64,000 bases of DNA from DATAPE01 sp034667545 (GCA_034667545.1 JAXDJR010000073.1:22250-86249), one strand, 5' to 3'; shown: positions 9,619 through 18,298, counted from the stretch's first letter. Numbers and translations: made by a program. The notes: generated by a model from the letters alone, not told the origin.

Positions 9619-10458
9619 CTAGGACGCAGAGGCGGTGATCGTTACGCCCGGGAGCGTGATACCGGTGTCGGTCCGGAACGTCTCTACCTTTTTCTTCAGT
9701 GCGTTGCGCAGCGTCTCGAGCTCGTCGGCCGGCAGCTCCTTAACGAGGGCGGCGATGGGGCCGGCGACCTGCGTCATGAAGTCCCACGCCTCGTCGGAAG
9801 AGTCGTGTCTCCAATCCACCGCCATCTCCTCGATCGCGACATCGGTGAAGCCGCTATCTCTAAGCATTGTCTCAACCGTACCGGGCTGAGCCATCGAGAA
9901 GATTCCGCCAGGCCCGAACGGGTCGCCGGCCGTTTCGTATCCCAGCTCCCTCATCGTCATTCCGGTGATCGTGACCCACGGGTTCTTCTCTGGCCCCGCC
10001 CATACAGACAGGGCGAGGCGACGACCCTCCTTCAGAACTCGCCTGCATTCCTCGAGAGCAGAGTGCGGCTCAAGCATCAACATGAAGCCCCACCGACAGA
10101 TGATGCCGTCGACGCTGTCGTCACCGAGGTCCATCTTCTCGGCATTGAGGGTGCGCGTCTCGACCTGCTGAAGCCCAAGCTCGGCAGCTCGTCGGCGCGC
10201 GATCTCCACCATCTGGGGAGCGAAGTCGGTCTCGATCACCCTGCCGGATGGGCCAACGCGCGCCGCGGCAAGGAAGCCGTTATCTCCAGGGCCTCCGGCT
10301 AGATCCAGGATGACGTCGCCCTGGTGAGGACGCATGTTCTCGACCAGCCACTCGGAGACATGGCCGGTGCTCTTCAACATGTAGTCCCGAGTGCGCTCCC
10401 ATCCTGGCGCCATCTGGTCCCAGAGTGCGCGACTTTTCTCGTGAGCATCATTCGCCAT
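9619..10458 (-). CDS. SAM-dependent methyltransferase (class I, UbiE/Methyltransf_11 type)
   Basis: The 279-residue product starts at an ATG whose N-terminus (MANDAHEKSRALWDQMAPGW) resembles the usual beginning of this group; the open frame continues upstream, but without a family-like sequence. Motif I is VILDLAGGPGDNGFLAAA, followed by the acidic end of strand 2 (VIETDFAPQMVEIARRRA) and the VDGIICRWGFMLMLE motif IV region. The acceptor is unknown; small-molecule and quinone methylases share this organisation. It sits between the two secreted lysozyme-like paralogues and is read in the same direction, although the gaps of 131 and 362 bases argue against one tight operon. Confidence 0.8.
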   Translation of the reverse strand: MANDAHEKSRALWDQMAPGWERTRDYMLKSTGHVSEWLVENMRPHQGDVILDLAGGPGDNGFLAAARVGPSGRVIETDFAPQMVEIARRRAAELGLQQVETRTLNAEKMDLGDDSVDGIICRWGFMLMLEPHSALEECRRVLKEGRRLALSVWAGPEKNPWVTITGMTMRELGYETAGDPFGPGGIFSMAQPGTVETMLRDSGFTDVAIEEMAVDWRHDSSDEAWDFMTQVAGPIAALVKELPADELETLRNALKKKVETFRTDTGITLPGVTITASAS

Positions 10459-10820
10459 GCACCGATGATAGATGTCTGATCCGTCGCTGGAGTTGATTTC
10501 GAGTGAGCCTGTGACTCCTAGGCGCCAGCTCGCCCTTCGTCTGGCGATGGAAAAATGGAAGGCAGCATCGGGGCCTTCACAACGGAAGGGCGCAAGAATT
10601 GTCCCAAGCCGTTGGTCCCCGACGTTGCCTCTGGGCCATCTTCGCTGAGGTGACAAAGATTTCCCATACGTAGCTGTGCGTATGACGAACGTCGGTGCGT
10701 GAAGTCTCGCAAATCTCCATTTGCGCTCAACCTCACGAGACGATGCCGACGACGTCGCCCTGAAACGGCTCAGGTCGGGAGGAATCGGATGCCAGAGACT
10801 CCAACCCACGCATATGGCTT

Positions 10821-12224
10821 CTACTTGGGGCAGCCCTTAACGGCATCGCATTGATATTGACCCGTGTTCGGACCGAAGGACGATTGCAGCCAGGTGTGGT
10901 TGGAGAGCTCTGTCTGCACTCTGCCGGCATAGGCATCGCCGGCGCTGTCGTGCCAGCTGCCCGAATACCAGGCACCGACGCAGCCCCAGAGATCGTTGGG
11001 AGCGCTCTTATAGGCGCTGCCAAGCTCCCACTGATAGCCGTTGTAGCAACCGCGTATCTGTGAGCCGTAGAAATCCGCGGCAAAAGCGGTGGAGTCTCGA
11101 CTGAACGGGAAGGTGCCGTCCTGGTTGCCGGCATAGTTGTATCCCCACGTGGGGCTCCACCAGGCCATCTCACCCAAGATCGAGAACGTCTTGGGACACA
11201 TCCCCTGTTTCGGGGTAGACCACGGGTATGGTCCCGCAGTTGAGTTGGCGTCTGTCTGATAGTCATGACCAAACGTCGCAAGCCCATCACAGAACACCTG
11301 CGTTGAAGAATCAGCGGACGAGATTGCGTCACCGCAGCCTCGGTTCCAGTAGCACTGTCCATCCGTGTAGTGCAGTCCCTGGAACCAGGTCGACTCCCTC
11401 ACAGCCACTGAACGGATCAGGTTGTCGGATAGGCCCCACTTACAGGCTGCCCACTGAATGATCTCATCAGTGGTGCCAGAGAATTGGCCATCGACCCGTG
11501 GTATCAACCACGTATCCCAAAGTGAGTTGTAGGTCCCATCGGTAGCGCGAGGACGCGACTCGAGCGAGTTGTGCACCCCCGTCGCATCGGGCATCGCATG
11601 ATTCTGTGCGGTGTTCTCGGGCCGAGGTTCCCATGTCGATCGGTGGACTTGCGTCGCACAATCGCTGCCTGAAGGCAAGTTAGTGGTCGTGCCCTGCACC
11701 AGATCAAAATAGCCGGCGGCCGCTGGTGGGGTGTTCGTTGCGGTCGGCGACGGCGACGGCGACGGCGACGGGGACGGAGAAGGAGAGGGGGACGGGGACG
11801 GAGAAGGAGAAGGAGAGGGGGACGGAGAAGGTGAGGGTGAAGGGGACGGTGAGGGAGAGGGCGAGGGCGAGGGCGAGGGCTGCGGGAAAACTATAGAGAC
11901 CGTCGCGCTACAGGCTCCGCCGTTCGCAGCCGTCTCGCATATCTTGAACGTCCACGTTCCGTTGCCGGGTGCTACTTGCTGCACACCATCATTGGCCGTG
12001 CGCGTTAACAATGCGCCGTTGCGAAACAGTCGAATCTGCGGGCCCGTTGCACCCGACCAATAGAGTTTGGCAGCGGTCGCTGACACATAGGCGTCAGTCA
12101 GTGTGATGGAGCTTGCCGTAGAAACCTGGCTTGAGGCCCGCGTCGCTGCTTGGGCCGAGATCCCCACACTCGAAGCAACAAGTGCAACCATCAGGATGTG
12201 AGGCGCGAATGTTCTCATGCGCAT
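10821..12224 (-). CDS. Secreted lysozyme/SLT-like protein with FN3-like domain and Ser-Pro linker, long paralogue
   Basis: The 467-residue start (MRMRTF) has AGGGGGG seven bases upstream and gives a classic signal peptide ending near AQA at residue 26. Residues about 35-113 form a beta-rich module with a Trp/Leu pattern like a fibronectin-III or Ig domain. A run of about 22 Ser-Pro pairs (residues about 115-160) follows, then a C-terminal domain shared with the protein at 8435-9487. Glu277 in VAVRESTWFQG lies after a helix that resembles the beginning of SLT/goose-lysozyme domains. Several Cys residues are conserved between the two paralogues, suggesting disulphides. The architecture is that of an exported cell-wall enzyme with a rigid, probably mannosylatable linker. 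The enzymatic call is inference. Confidence 0.6.
   Translation of the reverse strand: MRMRTFAPHILMVALVASSVGISAQAATRASSQVSTASSITLTDAYVSATAAKLYWSGATGPQIRLFRNGALLTRTANDGVQQVAPGNGTWTFKICETAANGGACSATVSIVFPQPSPSPSPSPSPSPSPSPSPSPSPSPSPSPSPSPSPSPSPSPSPSPTATNTPPAAAGYFDLVQGTTTNLPSGSDCATQVHRSTWEPRPENTAQNHAMPDATGVHNSLESRPRATDGTYNSLWDTWLIPRVDGQFSGTTDEIIQWAACKWGLSDNLIRSVAVRESTWFQGLHYTDGQCYWNRGCGDAISSADSSTQVFCDGLATFGHDYQTDANSTAGPYPWSTPKQGMCPKTFSILGEMAWWSPTWGYNYAGNQDGTFPFSRDSTAFAADFYGSQIRGCYNGYQWELGSAYKSAPNDLWGCVGAWYSGSWHDSAGDAYAGRVQTELSNHTWLQSSFGPNTGQYQCDAVKGCPK
11746..11880. repeat. Hexanucleotide repeat encoding the Ser-Pro linker
   Basis: About 22 degenerate copies of a 6-base unit (GACGGC, GACGGG, GAGAAG and GAGGGC on the + strand) encode alternating Ser and Pro on the minus strand. 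Third positions vary, so the dipeptide, not the DNA unit, is conserved. This points to selection at protein level in addition to slippage. Confidence 0.9.
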
Positions 12225-12494
12225 GGTGGATCCCCCCTGCGATAGACGGGCCCAGAGATAGGCCATTCGCGTTCATCGGTCGAAACAAGGAAAAACTCAA
12301 CCGAACGTGCGGGCGGGGGAACGCTGAGGGGCGCCCGTAGGGGGCACTGCCGCCTAGAGATTTTTCCGGGATTTGCCTCTGCTGTCCTCCCGCGAGGCCG
12401 TTTTTGGCTAGGTTGACAAGAAGATGCCAGAGGGGAAACAAGTCGCTTCGACGACAGCGCTCCCCGGCTCCAACTCGTTCTGCAGTGCGGTCGA

Positions 12495-13040
12495 CTACTG
12501 AGGTGAGTTAGGGACCGTTCGGTACATGTGAAGCATGCTCGGAGTAAATCCCTCGTGATCGTAGAACCGACGCGCTCCTTCATTGGTCGGGAAGACGACA
12601 AGCCCGACCGTCGTGACCCCCACGCGGCGCATGTGGTCATAAGCAGCTTTCATCAGGAGACGGCCAACCCCACGCCCACGCATTTCGGTAAGAACCAAGA
12701 AGCTATCGATGTGTCCGATCCGGCCGGTGTCCCATATCTCGCTAGGCTCTTGAACGAAGCCGATGATGTAGCCCACTGCTTTGTCATCGACCTCGGCAAA
12801 GAAGGCGAAAGAGTCTGGCTGAGACAACCATTCAAGATACTGGTCTCGAACCAGGGGACCGGTGTCAGAGTCCGTTCGAAGAGGGAGCCCAGGCATCGGA
12901 ACCGATGTCGCTCCCTGGAAGGCGTGAAGCAGCAACCAGAAATCGACGAGCTCATCTATGCGGTCGGCTCCCGCTGGGACTATGGCGATCGTCGCGCTCA
13001 CGCCACCGGATGATAGCCGCGCTCCGTGCTTCCAGGACAT
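12495..13040 (-). CDS. GNAT-family N-acetyltransferase
   Basis: The 181-residue protein has the GNAT core. IDSFLVLTEMRGRGVGRLLM contains the acetyl-CoA pyrophosphate-binding motif A (R-G-x-G-x-G/A), and VVFPTNEGARRFYDHEGF is the motif B region with the usual Asn and Tyr. It probably acetylates a small amine or a protein N-terminus; the substrate is unknown. The ATG at 13040 is used, but an in-frame GTG about 13 codons downstream is another possible start. It is followed at its 3' side by the 270-base spacer upstream of the secreted lysozyme-like gene. Confidence 0.8.
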   Translation of the reverse strand: MSWKHGARLSSGGVSATIAIVPAGADRIDELVDFWLLLHAFQGATSVPMPGLPLRTDSDTGPLVRDQYLEWLSQPDSFAFFAEVDDKAVGYIIGFVQEPSEIWDTGRIGHIDSFLVLTEMRGRGVGRLLMKAAYDHMRRVGVTTVGLVVFPTNEGARRFYDHEGFTPSMLHMYRTVPNSPQ

Positions 13041-13111
13041 CAGGGGAGGGTGACGGCTCTATCGCCGTCGGCTAACCCATATCGCGGGTCGTAGCTTGCC
13101 CTCTGGATCGG

Positions 13112-13447
13112 TCAGTCGCACGCTAGTACCCACATCTCCTGGAACGGTGTCTTGATGTGCCAGGTCGTCTCCACGCCGGGCGGTAGCGAGAACACATCGC
13201 CGGTCTCAAGCTCGACTGCGCCGGCATCCTCGATCTCGATTCGTACCGATCCCTCGAGGACCAACGCGACCTCTCGCTGCTCCGGCGTCCATGTGACCGG
13301 ACCGTCCACACTCGTGAAGCGCGTAAACCCGGCCCACAGCCCGTCGGCGCGCACCAGCTGATGCATCTCGCTTCCGGGCACCTCGGGATCGGCTTCCCAT
13401 TCCCGGGTCGAGCCTTTGGTGACGAACGCACCGGGGGACCACTCCAT
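13112..13447 (-). CDS. Cupin-fold protein
   Basis: The 111-residue protein has one cupin barrel. The first cupin motif is reduced (EVALVLEGSVRIEIEDAGAVELETGDVFSLPPG), and the second is represented by VETTWHIKTPFQEMWVL. The metal-binding His residues of motif 1 are missing, as in the Cupin_3/EutQ-like group, so metal binding is doubtful. AAGGAG precedes the ATG at a good distance. Single-domain cupins of this kind can be small-molecule isomerases or sensors; no specific role is proposed. Confidence 0.7.
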   Translation of the reverse strand: MEWSPGAFVTKGSTREWEADPEVPGSEMHQLVRADGLWAGFTRFTSVDGPVTWTPEQREVALVLEGSVRIEIEDAGAVELETGDVFSLPPGVETTWHIKTPFQEMWVLACD

Positions 13448-13652
13448 TGGCAGCTTCTCCTTTCAGCATCTGTCAAGGCGGTCGGTCCACCATAGGGGTT
13501 TGGGGCGCTCAAGACTCAACGTGCGGCATACCCACTCGAGCGGCCCGGTCGACAGCCAGGACTCCGTAGCTGCGCTACCCCCTCCCGGGCAGGAGGAGGA
13601 AGCTATTCGCCCTCGCCGGCCGAGCACTCCCGATGTGATTCAGCCACAGGCT

Positions 13653-14531
13653 CTAGAGGTTAAAGCGGCCCCGCATCCCGCGTGCGTGCGCGGCACGGCT
13701 CAACCGGCTCAGATTCAACATGCTTTCGGTTGTTCTCAAGAGCGAATAGAGCGTGAACCTGGCGGCCGACCTCTTACCCGGATGTACGGAGGGAGCGACC
13801 ACGATCGTGGGTATGTGGTTCCCTGCAGAACCGTCGAGGGCCTCGTCAAAAGTGATGAAAACTGCAGTCCTGCCCCTTTGATAACGCCGCTTCCTCAGGA
13901 GTTTCGCCATGAACCTCTTGAGCCACGCATCTCCGGTAGCAACTGAGCAGTCATGCATGTCATTACAGAGGTTGGGCGTGACAAAGGTGAAGCGGGCCGA
14001 GATATTAAGTCGGCCCCCCAGGTGGTACGGAACGTCTCGCCTTCTGCAAGCTGGCCGGATACGGATGTAGTAGGCGGCGGGATTGTGCTTCACCGCATAG
14101 GTGCCGGAGCTGGAAAGCGCGCACCTGGACGGCATGGACTCTTCCAGAGAGCGCCAGTCGCCATGGAGCTGCGAGAAGATGCTCTTGCCGCGCAACCGGT
14201 GCGCACTCGGCGCTTGGTCATCAGCGATCCCGTGGGTGCGGCCCGACGTCATGGCGATGTAATTGGGCAGGCTCGGGTGAGTGATCGCATGAAAGTTGGC
14301 AGCAAGCCCGCATTTCCCTGCCAGACGATTTATATACGGCGCTGCGTTGGATCCGATGATCTCGTCGTAGGAATGGTTCTCCATCACGATCCAAACAACG
14401 TGATTCCACTGTCTGGGAGGCCTGGTGCCGCGGCACGGGCTCCGGCGAAAAGAGGCTTCGGACGGCACACTCCCAAGAGTGCTAACTACCAAAACCACCA
14501 ACAAAGCGGTGATGCCAATTCTCTTGATCAT
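13653..14531 (-). CDS. Secreted phosphoesterase (AcpA/phospholipase C-like family)
   Basis: The start is chosen at the ATG directly after a perfect AAGGAGGT ribosome-binding site; the resulting 292-residue protein has a typical signal peptide (MIKRIGITALLVVLVVSTLG) ending near SEA. The mature protein begins with WNHVVWIVMENHSYDEIIG, the hallmark of the phosphoesterase family that includes acid phosphatase AcpA and phospholipase C, in which the Glu-Asn pair binds metal. THPSLPNYIAMTSG and FITFDEALDGSAGNHIPTIV supply further metal and active-site residues (His, Asp, Glu). It probably hydrolyses phosphate esters outside the membrane. Confidence 0.8.
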   Translation of the reverse strand: MIKRIGITALLVVLVVSTLGSVPSEASFRRSPCRGTRPPRQWNHVVWIVMENHSYDEIIGSNAAPYINRLAGKCGLAANFHAITHPSLPNYIAMTSGRTHGIADDQAPSAHRLRGKSIFSQLHGDWRSLEESMPSRCALSSSGTYAVKHNPAAYYIRIRPACRRRDVPYHLGGRLNISARFTFVTPNLCNDMHDCSVATGDAWLKRFMAKLLRKRRYQRGRTAVFITFDEALDGSAGNHIPTIVVAPSVHPGKRSAARFTLYSLLRTTESMLNLSRLSRAAHARGMRGRFNL

Positions 14532-14707
14532 CAGACCTCCTTCTTCCATCGCCAGCTCAGGAACGCTACCGGTTTCGATTAGCCTTCGGCGAACCGTGGC
14601 ATCACGGTGACCTCTACGGGGCGCCCTCAGTGAACCCGACCCCGAGCGGATCACCAACCCATTCCCGCGAGACCGCGACCCGCGCGGCGATAGCTGGGTC
14701 GCGCGTC

Positions 14708-14713
14708 TATGGT
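14708..14713 (+). promoter_or_regulatory. -10 box of leaderless promoter for the VOC gene
   Basis: TATGGT ends six bases before the ATG at 14720. There is no Shine-Dalgarno sequence, so the mRNA probably starts at the initiation codon. This spacing also favours the 14720 start over the longer open frame. Confidence 0.5.
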
Positions 14714-14719
14714 GGACCG

Positions 14720-15154
14720 ATGGCGTCGGTCAAGCAGATCCAAGTTACCTTCGACTGCGCAGAACCTGAGCGCGTCGCTCGGTTCTGGTGCGAGGTGTTG
14801 GGGTACGTTGTACCGCCGCCACCGGAGGGGTTTGCTACTTGGGACGACTTCGATCGCGCGCTGCCGCCTGAGCATCAGGGGTCAGCGTTCGCATGCATTG
14901 ATCCCACAGGTGTGGGCCCGCGACTGTTCTTCCAGCGCGTCCCAGAAGGCAAGGTCGTCAAGAATCGACTGCATCTTGACGTGCGAGCCGGCACGGGGCT
15001 CGTGGGTGAAGAGCGCCTGGCCGCACTTGAGGCCGAATGCGCACGACTGGTCCCGCTCGGCGCGGTTCGCGTGCGACTACTGCCTGCCGATGACGACAAC
15101 GAGTCGTGCCTCGTGATGCAGGACATCGAGGGCAACGAGTTCTGTCTCGACTGA
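14720..15154 (+). CDS. VOC/glyoxalase-like domain protein
   Basis: The 144-residue protein starts with SVKQIQVTFDCAEPERVARFWCEVLGYV, the characteristic first beta-alpha unit of a single vicinal-oxygen-chelate module of the glyoxalase-like group (Glyoxalase_6). RLHLDVRAG and the terminal VMQDIEGNEFCLD supply the usual His and Glu metal-ligand positions. Such proteins act in detoxification, resistance or unknown small-molecule chemistry. The gene is flanked by leftward genes on both sides and appears monocistronic. Confidence 0.8.
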   Translation: MASVKQIQVTFDCAEPERVARFWCEVLGYVVPPPPEGFATWDDFDRALPPEHQGSAFACIDPTGVGPRLFFQRVPEGKVVKNRLHLDVRAGTGLVGEERLAALEAECARLVPLGAVRVRLLPADDDNESCLVMQDIEGNEFCLD

Positions 15155-15192
15155 GTGGCCGTGGTGATTCCAGTTCGAGGAAGCGTTGGCCA

Positions 15193-15217
15193 GCGCCCAC
15201 CGCCAACGGGTAGGCGC
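15193..15217 (-). terminator. Stem-loop just downstream of tRNA-Lys
   Basis: A 9-bp stem with one G-U pair (GCGCCTACC with GGTGGGCGC) and a 7-base loop begins six bases beyond the tRNA 3' end. It lacks a T-run, so it may act as a processing or weak termination signal. Confidence 0.4.
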
Positions 15218-15222
15218 GAGAG

Positions 15223-15294
15223 TGGGCCGCCAGGGACTCGAACCCTGCCCGCCGGATTAAAAGTCCGGTGCTCTACCAGATGAGCTAGCGGCCC
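15223..15294 (-). tRNA. tRNA-Lys (anticodon UUU)
   Basis: The minus strand folds as a complete cloverleaf. The acceptor stem is GGGCCGC with GCGGCCC followed by discriminator A. The anticodon stem CCGGA/TCCGG encloses CTTTTAA, giving anticodon TTT. The T arm is CAGGG-TTCGAGT-CCCTG. The CCA end is not encoded. It reads AAA and AAG lysine codons. Confidence 0.95.
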
Positions 15295-15375
15295 CGCTTG
15301 ATAGCGAGCGGCGAGAACGCGCAGTATAGGCAGCCGCCTTCAGGGGCCCTGCGGACAAGTGCCGCCTAGCGGTTC

Positions 15376-15837
15376 TTACGAGCCTGGTTTCAACGCCATG
15401 TCTGCGACCACCAATAGCAGAATCACCAGCTCGATGCGCGACACCAGGAAGACCCGGTTCATGCGGTCGCGCACTGCAGGAGCGGTTGGTCCGTGCTCTT
15501 CGATCAGCTTCTTGATCCGGCCCGCTTCCGGGCCAAGAAATGTGGCTCCCACGATGGCTGAGAACAGGATTCCGAAGATCCCGAACACGATCCAGGAGTG
15601 CCCCCATCCCCAGTGCCCGTTCAAGACCAGTGCTATGCCACTGATGAGGGCGAGGATCGACGCCGGCATGTAGACGTGAAGTCCGATCCACTCCGTATCT
15701 CCACCAAAGGCAGCCATCCTCGCTGGATCGTTCGAGCCGGCGGCTCGAACGGCCAGGATCTGCATGGTGACGGCTCCGCCAACCCACACCACGACGGAGA
15801 GGATGTGTAGAGCTAAGAGCCATTGGTAACCGGTCAT
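15376..15837 (-). CDS. DUF2269-like integral membrane protein
   Basis: The 153-residue protein has four membrane segments. The first (YQWLLALHILSVVVWVGGAVTMQI) has the His and the Gly-Gly pair seen in DUF2269 and CopD-like proteins. The later segments are in ASILALISGIALVLNG, WIVFGIFGILFSAIVGATFLG and SRIELVILLLVVADMAL. The start is placed at MTGYQW because the six residues upstream do not fit the family. The conserved His in TM1 suggests heme or metal contact in some relatives, but the function is unknown. Confidence 0.65.
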   Translation of the reverse strand: MTGYQWLLALHILSVVVWVGGAVTMQILAVRAAGSNDPARMAAFGGDTEWIGLHVYMPASILALISGIALVLNGHWGWGHSWIVFGIFGILFSAIVGATFLGPEAGRIKKLIEEHGPTAPAVRDRMNRVFLVSRIELVILLLVVADMALKPGS

Positions 15838-15896
15838 GGGGCAATCATGCAACAAGGTGGCGGCTTATGCACACCACCTGGGCCACGCAGACACCC

Positions 15897-16574
15897 TCAG
15901 CGCGGAACGAGCCTGTATCCCACGTTCCTGATGGTTTCGATCAAGGCTTCGTGCTCGGCCCCCAGCTTCGCACGCAGACGACGGATGTGAACGTCGACCG
16001 TGCGGGTGCCGCCGTAATAGTCATAGCCCCACACCTCACGTAGCAACAGATCGCGATCGCACACCCTGCCCGGACGCTGCGCCATGAACTTCAGTAGCTC
16101 GAACTCTTTGTAGGTCAGATCGAGAGGACGGCCGCGCACGTACACCTGGTAGTTCTCGGGATTGACCGTCACGTCGCCGATCTTCAGCACCGTCGGCTCG
16201 TCTCCACGACCGGTGCGTCGAGCAACGAGGGCGAGACGGGCAGAGATCTCAACCGTCGAGGCGTCGACGAGAAGGAAGTCGTCAGCCCCCGACTCGAAGC
16301 GAAATCGTTCCGCGGTGTCCTCGTTGAGCAGCACGATGAGTGGAGGCAGGCTTATCTGCCACGCCAGAGACAACCTCCGCGTAGCTTCCTCGGCCGCACC
16401 CAGATCCACCGTTCCATCGATCAGCAGCACGTCCGGGTGGCTGGCGATCAGATCCTCTGCAGTCGTGGTCTTGAGTGGTGCGTGCAAGAGTCCATAAGGT
16501 CCGAGCGGGAAGGACGGAAGCAGGTCACGAACGTCTTGACTCTGATCGGACAGGAGCATCAGCGTCCAGACCAT
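15897..16574 (-). CDS. glnR: GlnR-type orphan OmpR-family transcriptional regulator
   Basis: The 225-residue protein is a winged-helix response regulator with a degenerate receiver. The receiver keeps an Asp in VLLIDGTVDLG, but the usual switch Lys-Pro is replaced (GADDFLLVDAS), as expected for the phosphorylation-independent GlnR regulators of actinobacteria. The DNA-binding half (LTYKEFELLKFMAQRPGRV, then LLREVWGYDYYGGTRTVDVHIRRLRAKLG) is close to actinobacterial GlnR. GlnR controls nitrogen assimilation genes such as glnA and amtB. The gene overlaps the stop of nadE by ATGA, and GlnR-type half-sites occur before both glutamine synthetase genes here, which supports the call. Confidence 0.75.
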   Translation of the reverse strand: MVWTLMLLSDQSQDVRDLLPSFPLGPYGLLHAPLKTTTAEDLIASHPDVLLIDGTVDLGAAEEATRRLSLAWQISLPPLIVLLNEDTAERFRFESGADDFLLVDASTVEISARLALVARRTGRGDEPTVLKIGDVTVNPENYQVYVRGRPLDLTYKEFELLKFMAQRPGRVCDRDLLLREVWGYDYYGGTRTVDVHIRRLRAKLGAEHEALIETIRNVGYRLVPR

Positions 16575-18292
16575 CAGGTGGCGGGCCTCTCGCCTACCGA
16601 ACGCTCCGGAAACTCGAAAGGACCCCCCTCGCGCCAGCGATTCGTGATGGGCAGCCTTCGGTCGCGACCGAACGCTTTCGAGGTCATCTTGGGACCGGGG
16701 GGAGCTTGACGACGTTTGTACTCGGCTCGGTCGACCAGCGCGATGACCTTCGTGACGGTACCGGCGTCGAATCCCTTGCCGACTATGTCGGCAACTCCTG
16801 CATCACGTTCTATGTACGCCTCGAGGATCGGATCGAGCACGTCGTAGGGAGGTAACGAGTCGGCATCCTCCTGCCCGGGCCGCAGCTCCGCCGACGGCGG
16901 CTTGGTCAGGACGTTTTCAGGGATCACCTGCTCGATCCCGTTCCGATAGCGTGCCACTGAGTAGACCTCGGTCTTGAATACGTCCTTCAAGAGAGCGAAG
17001 CCGCCGGCCATATCGCCATACAGCGTCGAGTAGCCGCACGCCATCTCCGACTTATTGCCGGTAGCAAGTACTAGGTGACCGTACCGATTCGACGCGGCCA
17101 TAAGGAGGTTGCCGCGTACGCGCGCCTGTAGGTTCTCTTCGGCGATGCCCGTCTCCGCGTCGCCGAACCCCTGCTGTAATACCTGCAAGTACGAGTGATA
17201 GATGTCAGCGATCGGGACCTTCAACAGATCGATCTGTAGGTTCGAAGCCAGTTCTATCGCGTCGTCGACCGAGTGCGATGACGAGAACTCGGAAGGCATC
17301 GAGAGACCGAGGACGTGCTCGGGTCCGACGGCGTCAACGGCGATGACCGCGGTGAGGCTCGAGTCGATCCCGCCCGATAGTCCGACTATCACGTCGGTGA
17401 AGCCGTTCTTGCGAACGTAGTCGGCAAGCCCCAACGTCAACCCTTCGTATAACTCCTTGTCGGCGACAGGCTCCGGTTCGAGCACCGGTGTGGGCGCGCG
17501 GTCACCCAGTTGAGGTAGCTCTGTTCGCAACCTGCGCACGTGGCCAACAGCCTCTGCCGTCGAACCCAACGGCACATCGACAACCGTGAGCTGTTCTCGG
17601 AACTGCGGGAGCCGTGTCAATACTTCACCCTCGGGCGAGATCACCAGCGAGCCGCCGTCGAAGACGAGCTCGTCCTGGCCCCCGACCATGTTGACGTAAA
17701 CGATCGAAGCTCGCGCCCGCCGCGCCCGATCGCACAGCATCCGCGCGCGCTCCACCCCTTTGTTCTTGTGGAATGGTGATGCGTTGATGTTGACGACCAC
17801 TTGAGCTCCGGCATCTCCTTGAACCACTACCGGCCCTCGGGCGCTCCACGCGTCTTCGCAGACGCACACCCCGATAACGCCCGAGTCAGTCTCAATCAAG
17901 ACGTGCTCCCGTCCGGGATGGAAGTAGCGGTCCTCGTCGAACACGCCATAGTTGGGAAGAAGGTGCTTGTGATAGACAGCGAGCAGTTTTCCGGATTGAC
18001 AGATCGCTGCCGCGTTGAAGAGGCGGTCATCCTCTCTGTCGACGAAACCGATGATGGACACGACATCACCCGACGAATGAGCGATCGTCTGCACCGCATC
18101 GAGGTTCGCATCGAGGAACGAACGCTTCATGAGGAGATCCTCAGGCGGATATCCGGTGACACCCAACTCGGGCGTGGCCACCACCTGGGCCCCCTGGGAT
18201 GCCGCCGACGCCACAGCGGACATCAAGCGCTCAGCGTTCCCTTCGATGTCCCCTACAGTCAGGTTCATCTGCGCTAGCGCCACACGGATCAT
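16574..18292 (-). CDS. nadE: Glutamine-dependent NAD+ synthetase
   Basis: The 572-residue protein makes NAD+ from deamido-NAD+, ATP and glutamine. Residues about 1-260 are a nitrilase-type glutaminase with the E-K-C triad visible in TPELGVTGYPPEDLL, HKHLLPNYGVFDE and VCVCEDAWS. The C-terminal ammonia-dependent synthetase has the PP-loop VGLSGGIDSSLTAVIAVD, the ATGNKSEMACGYSTLYGDMAGG segment and a PPSAELRPGQ(E)D loop. The length matches the compact bacterial form, not the roughly 680-residue mycobacterial enzyme. The start is leaderless, six bases after a -10 box. Its last codon overlaps glnR, linking NAD synthesis (a glutamine consumer) to nitrogen control. Confidence 0.93.
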   Translation of the reverse strand: MIRVALAQMNLTVGDIEGNAERLMSAVASAASQGAQVVATPELGVTGYPPEDLLMKRSFLDANLDAVQTIAHSSGDVVSIIGFVDREDDRLFNAAAICQSGKLLAVYHKHLLPNYGVFDEDRYFHPGREHVLIETDSGVIGVCVCEDAWSARGPVVVQGDAGAQVVVNINASPFHKNKGVERARMLCDRARRARASIVYVNMVGGQDELVFDGGSLVISPEGEVLTRLPQFREQLTVVDVPLGSTAEAVGHVRRLRTELPQLGDRAPTPVLEPEPVADKELYEGLTLGLADYVRKNGFTDVIVGLSGGIDSSLTAVIAVDAVGPEHVLGLSMPSEFSSSHSVDDAIELASNLQIDLLKVPIADIYHSYLQVLQQGFGDAETGIAEENLQARVRGNLLMAASNRYGHLVLATGNKSEMACGYSTLYGDMAGGFALLKDVFKTEVYSVARYRNGIEQVIPENVLTKPPSAELRPGQEDADSLPPYDVLDPILEAYIERDAGVADIVGKGFDAGTVTKVIALVDRAEYKRRQAPPGPKMTSKAFGRDRRLPITNRWREGGPFEFPERSVGERPAT

Positions 18293-18298
18293 GACTTA

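Noticed and set aside
11746..11880. CRISPR-like or satellite array
   Set aside because: The unit is 6 bases, in frame inside a gene, and encodes alternating Ser-Pro; there are no spacers.
12225..12494. Possible riboswitch in the 270-base leader of the long secreted protein gene
   Set aside because: I found AGGCAAATCCCGG-like pieces but no complete c-di-GMP or c-di-AMP consensus and no shared motif with the paralogue's upstream region.
15223..15294. Integration site or genomic island at tRNA-Lys
   Set aside because: No integrase, no repeated 3' tRNA fragment and no mobile genes were found on either side.
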